Assembly: GCA_026398875.1 (NCBI GenBank)
Contig: JAPLSB010000016.1
Location: 124,001-188,000 of the forward strand
DNA from: Gammaproteobacteria bacterium
GTDB taxonomy: Bacteria; Pseudomonadota; Gammaproteobacteria; Nevskiales; Nevskiaceae
Direction of reading: 5' to 3'
DNA length: 64,000 bases
Shown in pieces: positions 23,394 through 31,128 of the stretch (its first letter is position 1; the number at the start of each line of letters is the position of its first letter). A program made the position numbers and the translations under genes. The notes beneath the pieces are model-generated. The model did no database searches. It was given only the letters and a program-made list of their open reading frames with translations, and had not been told where the DNA came from.

Positions 23394-25286
23394 ATGAACG
23401 CCGACGAGGATCAGGCCCGCGCCCGTGCCGGCGATGCGGTGTCGGCGGCGGCATTGTTCGCGGTCGATCCTCAGGCGCTCGGCGGTGTCGCGATCAGGGC
23501 GCTGGCCGGGCCGGTCCGCGATCAATGGTTGGCGCTGCTGCGCGGCTGGCTGCCACCGGAACGGCCGTGGCGCCGGGTGCCGCTGAACATCGCCGATGGC
23601 CGCCTGCTTGGCGGACTGGATCTGTCGGCCACCTTGTCGGCCGGTCGGCCGATTGCCGAACGCGGCCTGCTGGCCGAGGCCGATGGCGGCGTCGTGCTGC
23701 TGGCGATGGCCGAACGCCTGAGCGCCGGCACCGTCGCCCGGCTATCGGCCGTGCTCGACGACGGCGAACTGCGGCTGGCCCGCGACGGCATTGCCGGCAC
23801 GGTGCCGGCGCGGCTTGGCGTGGTCGCGCTTGATGAAGGCATCGAGCAGGACGAGCAACTGGCGGTACCGCTGCTCGATCGGCTGGCGTTCCGGCTCGAC
23901 TTCGATGGCTTGCGCAAGCTCGATCCCGAGGCCAGCGGCCTCGATGCCGCCAGCATTGCGGCTGCCCGCGCGCGGCTGGCGCAGGTCGAATTGCCGGAAG
24001 CGGTGATCACAGCGCTGACCGCGACGGCCGACCTGCTCGGCATTTCATCGCTGCGCGCAGTCTGGCTGGCAACCCGCGCCGCGCGCGCTGCGGCGGCGCT
24101 CGATGGCCGCGACACGGTTTCCGACGCCGACGGCGCAATCGCCGCGCGGCTGGTGCTGGCGCCACGCGCCACCCGGATGCCGGCCGCCGAACCCCCGCCG
24201 GAATCGGCCGAGCCGCCGCCGCCGTCCGAACAGGACGACATGCCGCCCAGCGATCAGCCGCCACCGCCGCCACCGGAAAACGAATCCGATCGCGACGAAG
24301 ACGCGCCGCCGCCGATCGACCTCGACCAGTTGCTGCAGGAAGTGCTGCTGGCTGCAGCAACCGCGGCGATTCCGCCGGGGCTGCTGGCGCAGCTGAAAGC
24401 CGGTGCACAGGCCGGCAAGGCCCGAGCCTCGGGCAAGTCCGGTGCACTGCAGAAGGCCGCGGCACGCGGCCGGCCATCGGGATCGCGGCGCGGCGAGCCA
24501 CGTGCCGGCCAGCGATTGGCCTTGATCGATACGCTGCGGGCTGCAGCGCCGTGGCAGCGGCTGCGGCGAGCGGAGGTCGAAAGATCGCGCCAGAACTCCT
24601 CTCCCGCAGGGCGTGGTGCAGGGGTGAGTGACACGGCAGAACTGCAGCACCCAGGCCCGCGCGTGCTGGTGCGCCGCGAGGATTTCCATGTCACGCGGCT
24701 TGAGCAGCGCCGCGAAACCACGACGATCTTCGTCGTCGATGCTTCCGGTTCGTCGGCACTGAACCGGCTTGCCGAAGCCAAGGGCGCCGTCGAACTGCTG
24801 CTGGCCGATTGCTATGTGCGTCGCGACCGCGTCGCGGTGATCGGCTTTCGCGGTGCGACCGCTGAACTGCTGCTGCCGCCGACCCGGTCGCTGGTTCGCG
24901 CCAAGCGCAGTCTGGCCGGCCTGCCCGGTGGTGGCGGCACGCCGCTGGCTACGGCACTCGATGCGGCGATCGAACTGGCCGACGCGATCCGGCGCCGCGG
25001 CGAAACGCCCGGCTTGGTGCTGCTGACCGATGGCCGCGCCAACATCGGCCGCGATGGCAAGCCGGGCCGGGTGCAGGCCGAAGCCGATGCCATTGCCGCT
25101 GCCAAGCGGCTGGCGGCATCCGGACACGCGACGCTGTTCGTCGATACCTCACCGCGACCGCAGCCGAGCGCCGCCAAGCTGGCTGGCGACATGCGCGCGG
25201 TCTACCTGCCGCTGCCGTTCGCCGATGCGCGAGCGCTGTCGACGGCAGTGAAAACAGTCAATACATCAGGTGGAAAACGCGGATGA
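23394..25286 (+). CDS. bchD: Magnesium chelatase subunit BchD
   Basis: A 630-residue protein with a degenerate AAA+ domain (about 1-260, no functional Walker A), an acidic proline-rich linker (about 265-308), and a C-terminal integrin-I/von Willebrand A domain with MIDAS DASGSSALNRL (Asp449, Ser451, Ser453). It scaffolds the BchI hexamer and bridges to BchH. Residues about 393-419 (containing SSPAGRGAGVSDTAEL) look like an insertion derived from the ctctccc intergenic repeat. Start MNADEDQ is 13 nt after bchI; the stop overlaps the next gene (ATGA). Confidence 0.95.
   Translation: MNADEDQARARAGDAVSAAALFAVDPQALGGVAIRALAGPVRDQWLALLRGWLPPERPWRRVPLNIADGRLLGGLDLSATLSAGRPIAERGLLAEADGGVVLLAMAERLSAGTVARLSAVLDDGELRLARDGIAGTVPARLGVVALDEGIEQDEQLAVPLLDRLAFRLDFDGLRKLDPEASGLDAASIAAARARLAQVELPEAVITALTATADLLGISSLRAVWLATRAARAAAALDGRDTVSDADGAIAARLVLAPRATRMPAAEPPPESAEPPPPSEQDDMPPSDQPPPPPPENESDRDEDAPPPIDLDQLLQEVLLAAATAAIPPGLLAQLKAGAQAGKARASGKSGALQKAAARGRPSGSRRGEPRAGQRLALIDTLRAAAPWQRLRRAEVERSRQNSSPAGRGAGVSDTAELQHPGPRVLVRREDFHVTRLEQRRETTTIFVVDASGSSALNRLAEAKGAVELLLADCYVRRDRVAVIGFRGATAELLLPPTRSLVRAKRSLAGLPGGGGTPLATALDAAIELADAIRRRGETPGLVLLTDGRANIGRDGKPGRVQAEADAIAAAKRLAASGHATLFVDTSPRPQPSAAKLAGDMRAVYLPLPFADARALSTAVKTVNTSGGKRG
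24596..24630 (+). repeat. Degenerate ctctccc-type repeat inside bchD
   Basis: The sequence ctcctctcccgcagggcgtg continuing to ggggtgagtg resembles an arm of the palindromic repeat at 4345-4450 (ctctccc...gggag...gggtgaggg). It lies in frame in bchD, between the linker and the vWA domain, and encodes SSPAGRGAGVSD. Confidence 0.5.
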
Positions 25287-25873
25287 ATCCGGATATCGAG
25301 GACTGGGCACGGCGGGCGATGCAGCGCTGGCCGAACGTGCCGCATTTGTACGGCTGGCTGCGGCTGGACCGCCGGGGCCGCTGGCTGATTCGCGGCGAAC
25401 TGATCACCCGGCCGCAGATCATCGAAACGATTGCGGCCAACTACTCGGTCGATGCGCGCGGCTGCTGGTACTTCCAGAACGGGCCGCAGCGCGGCTACAT
25501 GGCGATCGACGCGGCACCGCTGATCCTGTCGGCGCCAGCCGAAGGCGATGCGCTCGACAGCCACCTCGGCAAGCCGGTTGGCGCGGTGTCGCGGGCGGCA
25601 CTCGATGAAGGCGGCGGGCTGTGGCTGGTCACTGCGCGCGGTCCCGGCTGGCTTACCGACCGCGATCTCGACTGGGCACTCGATCGCCTGTCGACGACCG
25701 ACGGCACGACGGTCGACGAAGCGATGGCCGCTGCGCTGGCGCAGGCTTCGGGTGCGCTGACGACTCTGCAGCTGACGCTCGACGGTGTGGCGATTGCCGT
25801 CGAACGGTTTGATGAAGCGGACATCGCGGCCGAGTTCGGTTTCGTGCGCGAGCCGACCGCCAGCACGCCGTAA
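25283..25873 (+). CDS. Conserved hypothetical protein coupled to bchD
   Basis: A 196-residue soluble protein whose ATG overlaps the bchD stop (ATGA). Distinct segments are RWPNVPHLYGWLRLDRRGRWLIRGELITRPQIIE and ARGCWYFQNGPQRGYMAID, recalled from a widespread proteobacterial family of unknown function with the FQNGPQR motif. No membrane segment or catalytic motif is evident. Followed by a strong terminator, so it is the last gene of the bchID operon. Confidence 0.8.
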   Translation: MNPDIEDWARRAMQRWPNVPHLYGWLRLDRRGRWLIRGELITRPQIIETIAANYSVDARGCWYFQNGPQRGYMAIDAAPLILSAPAEGDALDSHLGKPVGAVSRAALDEGGGLWLVTARGPGWLTDRDLDWALDRLSTTDGTTVDEAMAAALAQASGALTTLQLTLDGVAIAVERFDEADIAAEFGFVREPTASTP

Positions 25874-25891
25874 CCGGGCGGCACGCAGGGC

Positions 25892-25924
25892 ACGGGGCGA
25901 CGACGCATTTCCGTCGCCCCGTTT
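25892..25924 (+). terminator. Intrinsic terminator after the bchID operon
   Basis: An 11-bp perfect stem ACGGGGCGACG / CGTCGCCCCGT (25892-25902 and 25912-25922) with a 9-nt loop, followed by TT. It lies 19 nt after the last bchID-operon stop and before the fliL promoter. Confidence 0.7.
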
Positions 25925-26022
25925 GCAGTGCCGCCGGCCGGTGCTGCGACAGAATCCCGTCGGCACCGGCACTGATCGCGCAACGCGCTGATCGCAATCG
26001 ACTTCATGCCGTCCCGTTGGCG

Positions 26023-26038
26023 TGGCACATGGCTTGCT
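26023..26038 (+). promoter_or_regulatory. Sigma54-type promoter upstream of fliL
   Basis: TGGCAC-N5-TTGCT, a full match to the sigma54 -24/-12 consensus with correct GG-to-GC spacing, lies 44 nt before the fliL start. In Pseudomonas and Vibrio the fliL operon is RpoN/FleQ-dependent, so this fits. Confidence 0.8.
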
Positions 26039-26081
26039 CCCCGGCTTGCAAACGCAAGTCCCGATTCCCCAGGAGCCGTCC

Positions 26082-26690
26082 ATGTCCGCAGCCGCCGAAG
26101 CCCCGAAAGCCCCGTCCAGCAAGAAGGCGCTGCTGATTCCGATCGTCGGTGCAGTCGTCGTCACCGCGCTGGTCACCGGCGGTGCGATGTTCTTCCTGAT
26201 GCCCAAGGAAAAGCCGGCCAAGCACGCGCCTGCGGCAGCTGAAGGCGAGGCGGGCGCGGCTGCCGAACACGGCGACGGCGAAGAAGCCGCTGCGGAAGGC
26301 GAAGGCGAGGGCGACGGCGAGGAAGCAGCGGCTGAAGAAGGCGGCGGTGGCCATGAAGGCAAGAAGGCCGCTGCCCCGCTTTACGTGCCGATGACGCCGT
26401 CGTTCGTCGTCAACATCGGCGACAACGACGCTTCCCACTTCCTGCAGATCGAGATGCAGGTCCGGGCCAAGAACGCCGCCGCGGTCGATGCGCTGAAGCT
26501 GCATGACCCGCAGATCCGCAACGCGATCCTGATGCTGCTCGGCGCCCAGGTGTTGGCCGAAGTCACCTCGCGCGAAGGCAAGGAAGAACTGCAGAAGAAG
26601 GTGCTCGCCGAGATCCAGCGCATTCTCAAATCGGAGACCGGCAAGAGGGGTGTCGACGCCGTTTACTTCACCAGTTTCGTCATGCAGTAA
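26082..26690 (+). CDS. fliL: Flagellar basal body-associated protein FliL
   Basis: A 202-residue protein with a cytoplasmic N-terminus, one membrane helix (about 16-40), an unusually long Ala/Glu/Gly-rich acidic linker (about 48-105), then the periplasmic FliL domain (VPMTPSFVVNIGDNDASHFLQIEMQVR) ending VDAVYFTSFVMQ. FliL surrounds the stator and supports torque. Start follows AGGAG by 6 nt. First gene of the operon. Confidence 0.95.
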   Translation: MSAAAEAPKAPSSKKALLIPIVGAVVVTALVTGGAMFFLMPKEKPAKHAPAAAEGEAGAAAEHGDGEEAAAEGEGEGDGEEAAAEEGGGGHEGKKAAAPLYVPMTPSFVVNIGDNDASHFLQIEMQVRAKNAAAVDALKLHDPQIRNAILMLLGAQVLAEVTSREGKEELQKKVLAEIQRILKSETGKRGVDAVYFTSFVMQ

Positions 26691-26720
26691 GCACCCGCGC
26701 AGCCGACTCAGGAGCCCGCC

Positions 26721-27710
26721 ATGCAGGACCTGCTTTCACAGGACGAGATCGACGCGCTGCTCAACGGGGTCGACAGCGGTTCGGTCGCGACCGAAGCGCC
26801 ACCCCCGGCACCCGGCGAAGCGCGCAGCTTCGACTTCGCGACGCAGGACCGCATTGTCCGCGGCCGCCTGCCGACCCTGGAGATGATCAACGAGCGCTTT
26901 GCGCGCCTGTTCCGCATCGGCCTGTTCAACATGCTGCGCCGCTCGCCGGAGCTGTCGGTGGTCGGCATCGAGATGGCGAAGTTCAGCGAGTACACGCATT
27001 CGCTGTTCGTGCCGACCAGCCTGAACCTGGTCCGCGTCAAGCCGCTCAGAGGCACGGCGCTATTCATCTTCGAACCGCGGCTTGTCTACTCGGTGGTCGA
27101 GAACTTCTTCGGCGGCGACGGCAAGCTCCACACCCGCATCGAAGGCCGTGAATTCACGCCAACCGAGATGCGCGTCGTCCAGCTGCTGCTGAAGCAGGCG
27201 TTCGCCGATCTGACCGAAGCGTGGTCGCCGGTGATGGACATGGACTTCGAGTACCTGAATTCCGAAGTCAATCCGCACTTCGCGAACATCGTCAGCCCGT
27301 CGGAAATCGTCGTCGTGTCGCGCTTCAAGATCGACCTCGAAGGCGGTGGCGGTGATCTGCACATCACATTCCCGTACTCGATGATCGAGCCGATTCGCGA
27401 TCAGCTCGACACCGGCCTGCAGTCCGATCGCGTCGAGAAGGACGAGCGCTGGAGCCTCGCGCTGCGCGAGCAGCTGCTGGAAGCGGAAGTCGAGATCGGC
27501 AGCCAGCTCGGCAGCATGTCCTTAAGCCTGCGTCAGCTGCTGCAGTTGAAGCCCGGCGATGTGCTGCCCATGAACCTGCCGAAATCCATCGACCTGTGTG
27601 TCGAGGAGATGCCGATATTCAAGGGCAGTTTCGGGGTATCCAACGGCAGCAACGCCGTGAAGATCACCGAGGTGATCCGCCGTGGCCCGCGCAGCAGCGC
27701 GGTGCATTGA
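26721..27710 (+). CDS. fliM: Flagellar motor switch protein FliM
   Basis: A 329-residue C-ring protein. The N-terminal CheY-P binding peptide is MQDLLSQDEIDALLNG. The middle domain has the GGxG-like signature VENFFGGDG, and the C-terminal SpoA domain carries LGSMSLSLRQLLQLKPGDVLPMN. It controls rotation direction together with FliG and FliN. Confidence 0.97.
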   Translation: MQDLLSQDEIDALLNGVDSGSVATEAPPPAPGEARSFDFATQDRIVRGRLPTLEMINERFARLFRIGLFNMLRRSPELSVVGIEMAKFSEYTHSLFVPTSLNLVRVKPLRGTALFIFEPRLVYSVVENFFGGDGKLHTRIEGREFTPTEMRVVQLLLKQAFADLTEAWSPVMDMDFEYLNSEVNPHFANIVSPSEIVVVSRFKIDLEGGGGDLHITFPYSMIEPIRDQLDTGLQSDRVEKDERWSLALREQLLEAEVEIGSQLGSMSLSLRQLLQLKPGDVLPMNLPKSIDLCVEEMPIFKGSFGVSNGSNAVKITEVIRRGPRSSAVH

Positions 27711-27755
27711 GTGTCATTCCCCATTCCCGATTCCACTGACCAGGACCCACCACCG

Positions 27756-28109
27756 ATGACCGCCGCAACCCCCAATCCCGGTGCTGACAAGGAATACGCA
27801 CGCGCCAGCTTCGACAACCTCGAAGGCGTGGCCGCTGCTGCCACCGGCGACTTCAATCTCGACGTCATTCTCGATGTCGCCGTGACCCTGTCGATGGAGG
27901 TTGGCCGCGCCCGCATCCCGATCCGCAACCTGCTGCAGCTCAATCAGGGCTCGGTAGTCGAACTCGAACGCGCGGCCGGCGAGCCGCTGGATGTCTACGT
28001 CAACGGCACGCTGATCGCGCATGGCGAAGTGGTGGTGGTCAACGAGAAGTTCGGCGTGCGTCTGACCGATGTGATCAGCCCTGCCGAACGCATCCGCAAG
28101 CTGAAGTAA
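27756..28109 (+). CDS. fliN: Flagellar motor switch protein FliN
   Basis: A 117-residue SpoA-domain protein: NLDVILDVAVTLSMEVGRARIPIRNLLQLNQGSVVELERAAGEPLDVYVNG and VVVVNEKFGVRLTDVISPAERIRKLK. It forms the base of the C-ring. Start MTAATPNPG at 27756 has AGGA upstream; a GTG directly after the fliM stop (27711) would add 15 residues and cannot be excluded. Confidence 0.95.
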   Translation: MTAATPNPGADKEYARASFDNLEGVAAAATGDFNLDVILDVAVTLSMEVGRARIPIRNLLQLNQGSVVELERAAGEPLDVYVNGTLIAHGEVVVVNEKFGVRLTDVISPAERIRKLK

Positions 28110-28138
28110 GCCGTCGATCCTGTGCGGACCTGCTCGCC

Positions 28139-28522
28139 ATGAATGCCTCTGCTGCCGCTGCTTCCGGCGCCGCCTCGACCTTGCCCGGCTTCGGCCAGAT
28201 GGCGCTGTCGCTGCTGGTGGTGCTCGGTCTGATCTTTGTGCTGGCCTGGGGGCTCAAGCGTATGCAGGGCCTGCGCGTTGCCGGCGGCGCAAGCTTGCGC
28301 ATCCACGGCGGTCTGCAGGTTGGCGCCAAGGAAAAAGTGCTGCTGATCGAAGCCGGTGGCCAGCATCTGCTGATCGGCGTGTCGGCCGGCGGCGTCAACA
28401 CTCTGCATGTCTATGCCGAGCCGCCGGTCGCCGCGGTCGGCGCTGAAAACACGCCGGAACTGTCGCCCTTCGCGGTCGCGTTTCGCGATGCGCTGAAGAA
28501 GTCGCTGGGGAAATCGTCGTGA
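28139..28522 (+). CDS. fliO: Flagellar export protein FliO
   Basis: A 127-residue protein with one membrane helix (about 20-40, MALSLLVVLGLIFVLAWGLKR) and a cytoplasmic FliO domain containing VGAKEKVLLIEAGGQHLLIGVS. It assists FliP assembly in the export gate. The stop overlaps a GTG that begins the extended fliP frame (GTGA). Confidence 0.93.
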   Translation: MNASAAAASGAASTLPGFGQMALSLLVVLGLIFVLAWGLKRMQGLRVAGGASLRIHGGLQVGAKEKVLLIEAGGQHLLIGVSAGGVNTLHVYAEPPVAAVGAENTPELSPFAVAFRDALKKSLGKSS

Positions 28523-28585
28523 GCCGGGAGGCGCCAGGCCGGCGGCGTGACGGCGGCGTGCAGCATTCGATGAACCGTCGATCCC

Positions 28586-28668
28586 GTCATTCCGGCGAAA
28601 GCCGGAATCCAGTCTTGACGGCGGCACTGCGGCTTGGCCGCTGGATTCCGGCTTGTGCCCGAATGACC
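28586..28668. repeat. Inverted-repeat element (gtcattccggcgaaagccgg type) at the 5' end of fliP
   Basis: Left arm gtcattccggcgaaagccgg plus aatccag, and right arm ctggattccggcttgtgccc plus gaatgac, are near-perfect inverted complements separated by about 29 nt. This is the well-known proteobacterial intergenic repeat whose translation gives RHSGESRNP and WIPACARMT. Related copies are at 29429-29734. Confidence 0.85.
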
Positions 28669-29412
28669 AGAGCTTTTGGCGTCGTGCTGCTGATGCTGCT
28701 GCCGTTGGCGAATGCCTTTGCCCAGACCGGCGGGCTGCCCGCGCTGAACGTCAGCCCGGCACCAGGCGGCGGGCAGAGCTACAGCCTGAGCCTGCAAGTG
28801 CTGTTGATGATGACGGCACTGACGCTGCTGCCGGCAGCGCTGCTGGCGATGACGGCGTTCACGCGGATCGTCGTCGTGCTCGGCCTGCTGCGGCAGGCGC
28901 TGGGTACCGGCGGCACACCGTCGAACCAGATCCTGATCGGCCTCGCGCTGTTCCTGACGCTGTTCGTGATGCAGCCGGTGCTCGATCGCGTCTACACCGA
29001 GGCGGCCAAGCCCTACCTCGACGGCCAGCTGCCGTTCGAGCCGGCACTGGCGGCGGCGGCCAAGCCGATCCGCGGTTTCATGATGGCCCAGACCCGCGAT
29101 GCCGACCTGCTGACCTTCGCCCGGATCGCCGGCAACGACGGCCCGTATGCCGATGCCGATTCGGTGCCGTTCACGGTGCTGGCGGCCTCGTTCCTGACCA
29201 GCGAACTGACCACGGCGTTCCAGATCGGCTTCCTGCTGTTCATCCCGTTCGTGGTGATCGATCTGGTGGTTGCCAGCGTGCTGATGAGCCTCGGCATGAT
29301 GATGCTGAGCCCGGTGATCATTTCGCTGCCGTTCAAGCTGATGCTGTTCGTGCTCGTCGATGGCTGGGCGCTGGTGATGGGCACGCTGGCGTCGAGCTTC
29401 GCCACCGGCTGA
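28663..29412 (+). CDS. fliP: Flagellar type III export gate protein FliP
   Basis: From ATG 28663 a 249-residue protein: signal peptide MTRAFGVVLLMLLPLANAFAQ, then GGQSYSLSLQVLLMMTALTLLPAALLAMTAFTRIVVVLGLLRQALGT and the C-terminal VIASVLM-like LVVASVLMSLGMMMLSPVIISLPFKLMLFVLVDGW. Length equals E. coli FliP. The frame is also open back to GTG 28519, coupled to the fliO stop; that longer form would carry 48 extra residues encoded by a repeat. The ATG itself lies in the repeat and has no clear ribosome site, so the true start is uncertain. Confidence 0.93.
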   Translation: MTRAFGVVLLMLLPLANAFAQTGGLPALNVSPAPGGGQSYSLSLQVLLMMTALTLLPAALLAMTAFTRIVVVLGLLRQALGTGGTPSNQILIGLALFLTLFVMQPVLDRVYTEAAKPYLDGQLPFEPALAAAAKPIRGFMMAQTRDADLLTFARIAGNDGPYADADSVPFTVLAASFLTSELTTAFQIGFLLFIPFVVIDLVVASVLMSLGMMMLSPVIISLPFKLMLFVLVDGWALVMGTLASSFATG

Positions 29413-29428
29413 GCCTGCCGCACCCGGC

Positions 29429-29734
29429 TCTGGACCCCGGCGTTCGCCGGGGTGACGGATTTGCGAGATGCGCTCCAATCAACGCGTCATCCCGGCGAAA
29501 GCCAGGATCCAGAGCCCCACGCGCTGTCCCCCGACTTGACGCATTTCCATGACTGCATCGGCATTCCTGTCGAGTACGGCACTTGCGGTCGCCGGGGTGA
29601 CGGACTTGTGAGATGCGCTCCAATCAACGCGTCATCCCGGCGAAAGCCGGGATCCACAGCCCCACGCGCCGCCATCCGACGTGACGCATTTCCGTCACGG
29701 CATCGGCAGTCCCGTGTAGCACAGCGCTTGCAAT
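29429..29734. repeat. Repeat-filled fliP-fliQ spacer with a 145-bp tandem duplication
   Basis: The 359-nt gap has no gene. It starts with a ccccggcgttcgccggggtg half-element (from 29435), followed by two diverged direct copies of about 145 bp (29445-29589 and 29590-29734). Each copy includes agatgcgctccaatcaacgc, then gtcatcccggcgaaagcc and gacgcatttcc. Copies differ by scattered substitutions, so the duplication is not recent. Confidence 0.8.
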
Positions 29735-29771
29735 CCCCTCGGCATACCCTCCGCCTTCGCGCCGACTGCTC

Positions 29772-30041
29772 ATGACCCCCGAAACCGTGCTGACCATCGG
29801 CAGCCAGGCGCTGCAGCTGGTGCTGATGCTGGCCGCGCCGCTGCTGCTGACCGCGCTGGCCGTCGGCGTGATCATCGGTGTATTCCAGGCGGCCACCCAG
29901 ATCAACGAACAGACGCTGAGCTTCATTCCGAAGCTGGCCGCCACCGCTGCCGTGATCGTCCTTGCCGGGCCGTGGATGCTGCGCCTGCTGGTGGAGTACA
30001 CGAAGCGGCTGTTCGAAAGCATTCCGGGGCTGCTGCACTGA
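29772..30041 (+). CDS. fliQ: Flagellar type III export gate protein FliQ
   Basis: An 89-residue two-helix membrane protein beginning MTPETVLTIGSQALQLVLML, with the conserved GVFQAATQINEQTLSFIPKL between the helices. It packs with FliP and FliR in the export gate. Isolated from fliP and fliR by repeat-rich spacers. Confidence 0.96.
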   Translation: MTPETVLTIGSQALQLVLMLAAPLLLTALAVGVIIGVFQAATQINEQTLSFIPKLAATAAVIVLAGPWMLRLLVEYTKRLFESIPGLLH

Positions 30042-30083
30042 GGCAGATGCGGATGAATCTGCTCTTCGCCGGCCGTTGCTTGC

Positions 30084-30341
30084 CTCTCCCCCCGGGAGAG
30101 GTCGGCGCGGTAGCGCCGGGTGAGGGTGAAGCGATGCGCTTTGCGAGCACTGCTCGCAGCATCGCTGAACGCCCGGCGGCGTTTCGCCGGGCCGGTATGC
30201 GCTCTGCGAGCACTGTTCGCAGCATCGCTGAACGCCCGGCGGCATTTCGCCGGGCCGGTATGCGCACGAACCGCATGTTTCACGCATCAACCGGCGTGCC
30301 CTCATCCCCGGCCTCTCTCCCGAGGGGAGAACGGAGACCCG
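30084..30341. repeat. Repeat block in the fliQ-fliR spacer, including a 63-bp tandem repeat
   Basis: The 301-nt gap between fliQ and fliR holds no convincing gene. ctctccc...gggagagg elements flank both ends (about 30084-30130 and 30300-30341). Between them, two 63-bp direct copies (30134-30196 and 30197-30259) differ at three positions and are followed by the beginning of a third. Each unit contains the palindrome cccggcggcatttcgccggg. The period is a multiple of three and the frame stays open. Confidence 0.8.
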
Positions 30342-30342
30342 C

Positions 30343-31128
30343 GTGAATTTCACCGACACCCAGCTGATCGCCTGGCTCGAAGCCGTGTTCTGGCCGATGG
30401 TGCGGATCGGCGGCGTGCTGGCGACCGCGCCGGTGCTTGGTGCCCGCGTGGTGCCGGTGCGCATCCGCGTGGTGCTGCTGGTGCTGCTGACGCTGGTGCT
30501 GGCACCGCTGCTGCCGGCCGCGCCATATCTGGAAACCTTCAAGGCGGCGTGGTGGCTGGAAGTCGGGCGGCAGTTGCTGCTCGGCGTGGCGATGGGCTTC
30601 GTGCTGATGATCGTCTTCGAAGCCGTGGTGATGGCCGGCGAACTGATTTCCTACGGCATGGGCCTGAGCTTCGCGCAGCTGGTCGATCCGCTCAGAGGCG
30701 CCGGCACGCCGGTGGTGGGCCAGCTGCTGATGGTGATGGCGACCTTGCTGTTCCTGTCGGTCGGTGGCCATCTGCGGCTGATCGAGGCGCTGGCGGCGAG
30801 CTTCCAGACCTTGCCGGTCGGCGGCCGCGGGCTCGATGCCGAAGCGCTGTCGATGCTGGCGCGCTGGGGCTCGGCACTGTTCGTCGGCGGCGTGCAGATC
30901 GCGTTGCCGGTGATGATCGCGCTGCTGCTGGTCAATCTCGCATTCGGCGTGATGAGCCGCTCGGCACCGGCGCTGAGCGCGCTGTCGGTGGGTTTCCCGA
31001 TTGCGCTGGCGGCCGGGCTGGTGCTGCTGAGCTACAGCCTGCCGACGTTGGCCGCCGTGCTCGAGCACCTGCTCGATCAGGCCTACGGGCTGCTGGGCGA
31101 ACTGTTCGGAGCTGTCGCCAATGGCTGA
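30343..31128 (+). CDS. fliR: Flagellar type III export gate protein FliR
   Basis: A 261-residue, six-helix membrane protein: MNFTDTQLIAWLEAVFWPMVRIGGVLATAPVLGARVVPVRIRVVL, then GELISYGMGLSFAQLVDP. GTG start with ggagacccgc upstream; the GGAG comes from the edge of the preceding repeat block. Its 3' end overlaps flhB by 8 nt. Confidence 0.95.
   Translation: MNFTDTQLIAWLEAVFWPMVRIGGVLATAPVLGARVVPVRIRVVLLVLLTLVLAPLLPAAPYLETFKAAWWLEVGRQLLLGVAMGFVLMIVFEAVVMAGELISYGMGLSFAQLVDPLRGAGTPVVGQLLMVMATLLFLSVGGHLRLIEALAASFQTLPVGGRGLDAEALSMLARWGSALFVGGVQIALPVMIALLLVNLAFGVMSRSAPALSALSVGFPIALAAGLVLLSYSLPTLAAVLEHLLDQAYGLLGELFGAVANG

Noticed and set aside
30134..30259. Possible CRISPR array
   Set aside because: Units are contiguous 63-bp direct repeats with no spacers and no cas genes nearby.
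30120..30342. Coding frame across the fliQ-fliR spacer giving repeated SIAERPAAFRRAG peptides
   Set aside because: The frame is generated by a 63-bp tandem repeat and hairpin elements, has no good ribosome site, and resembles no protein.
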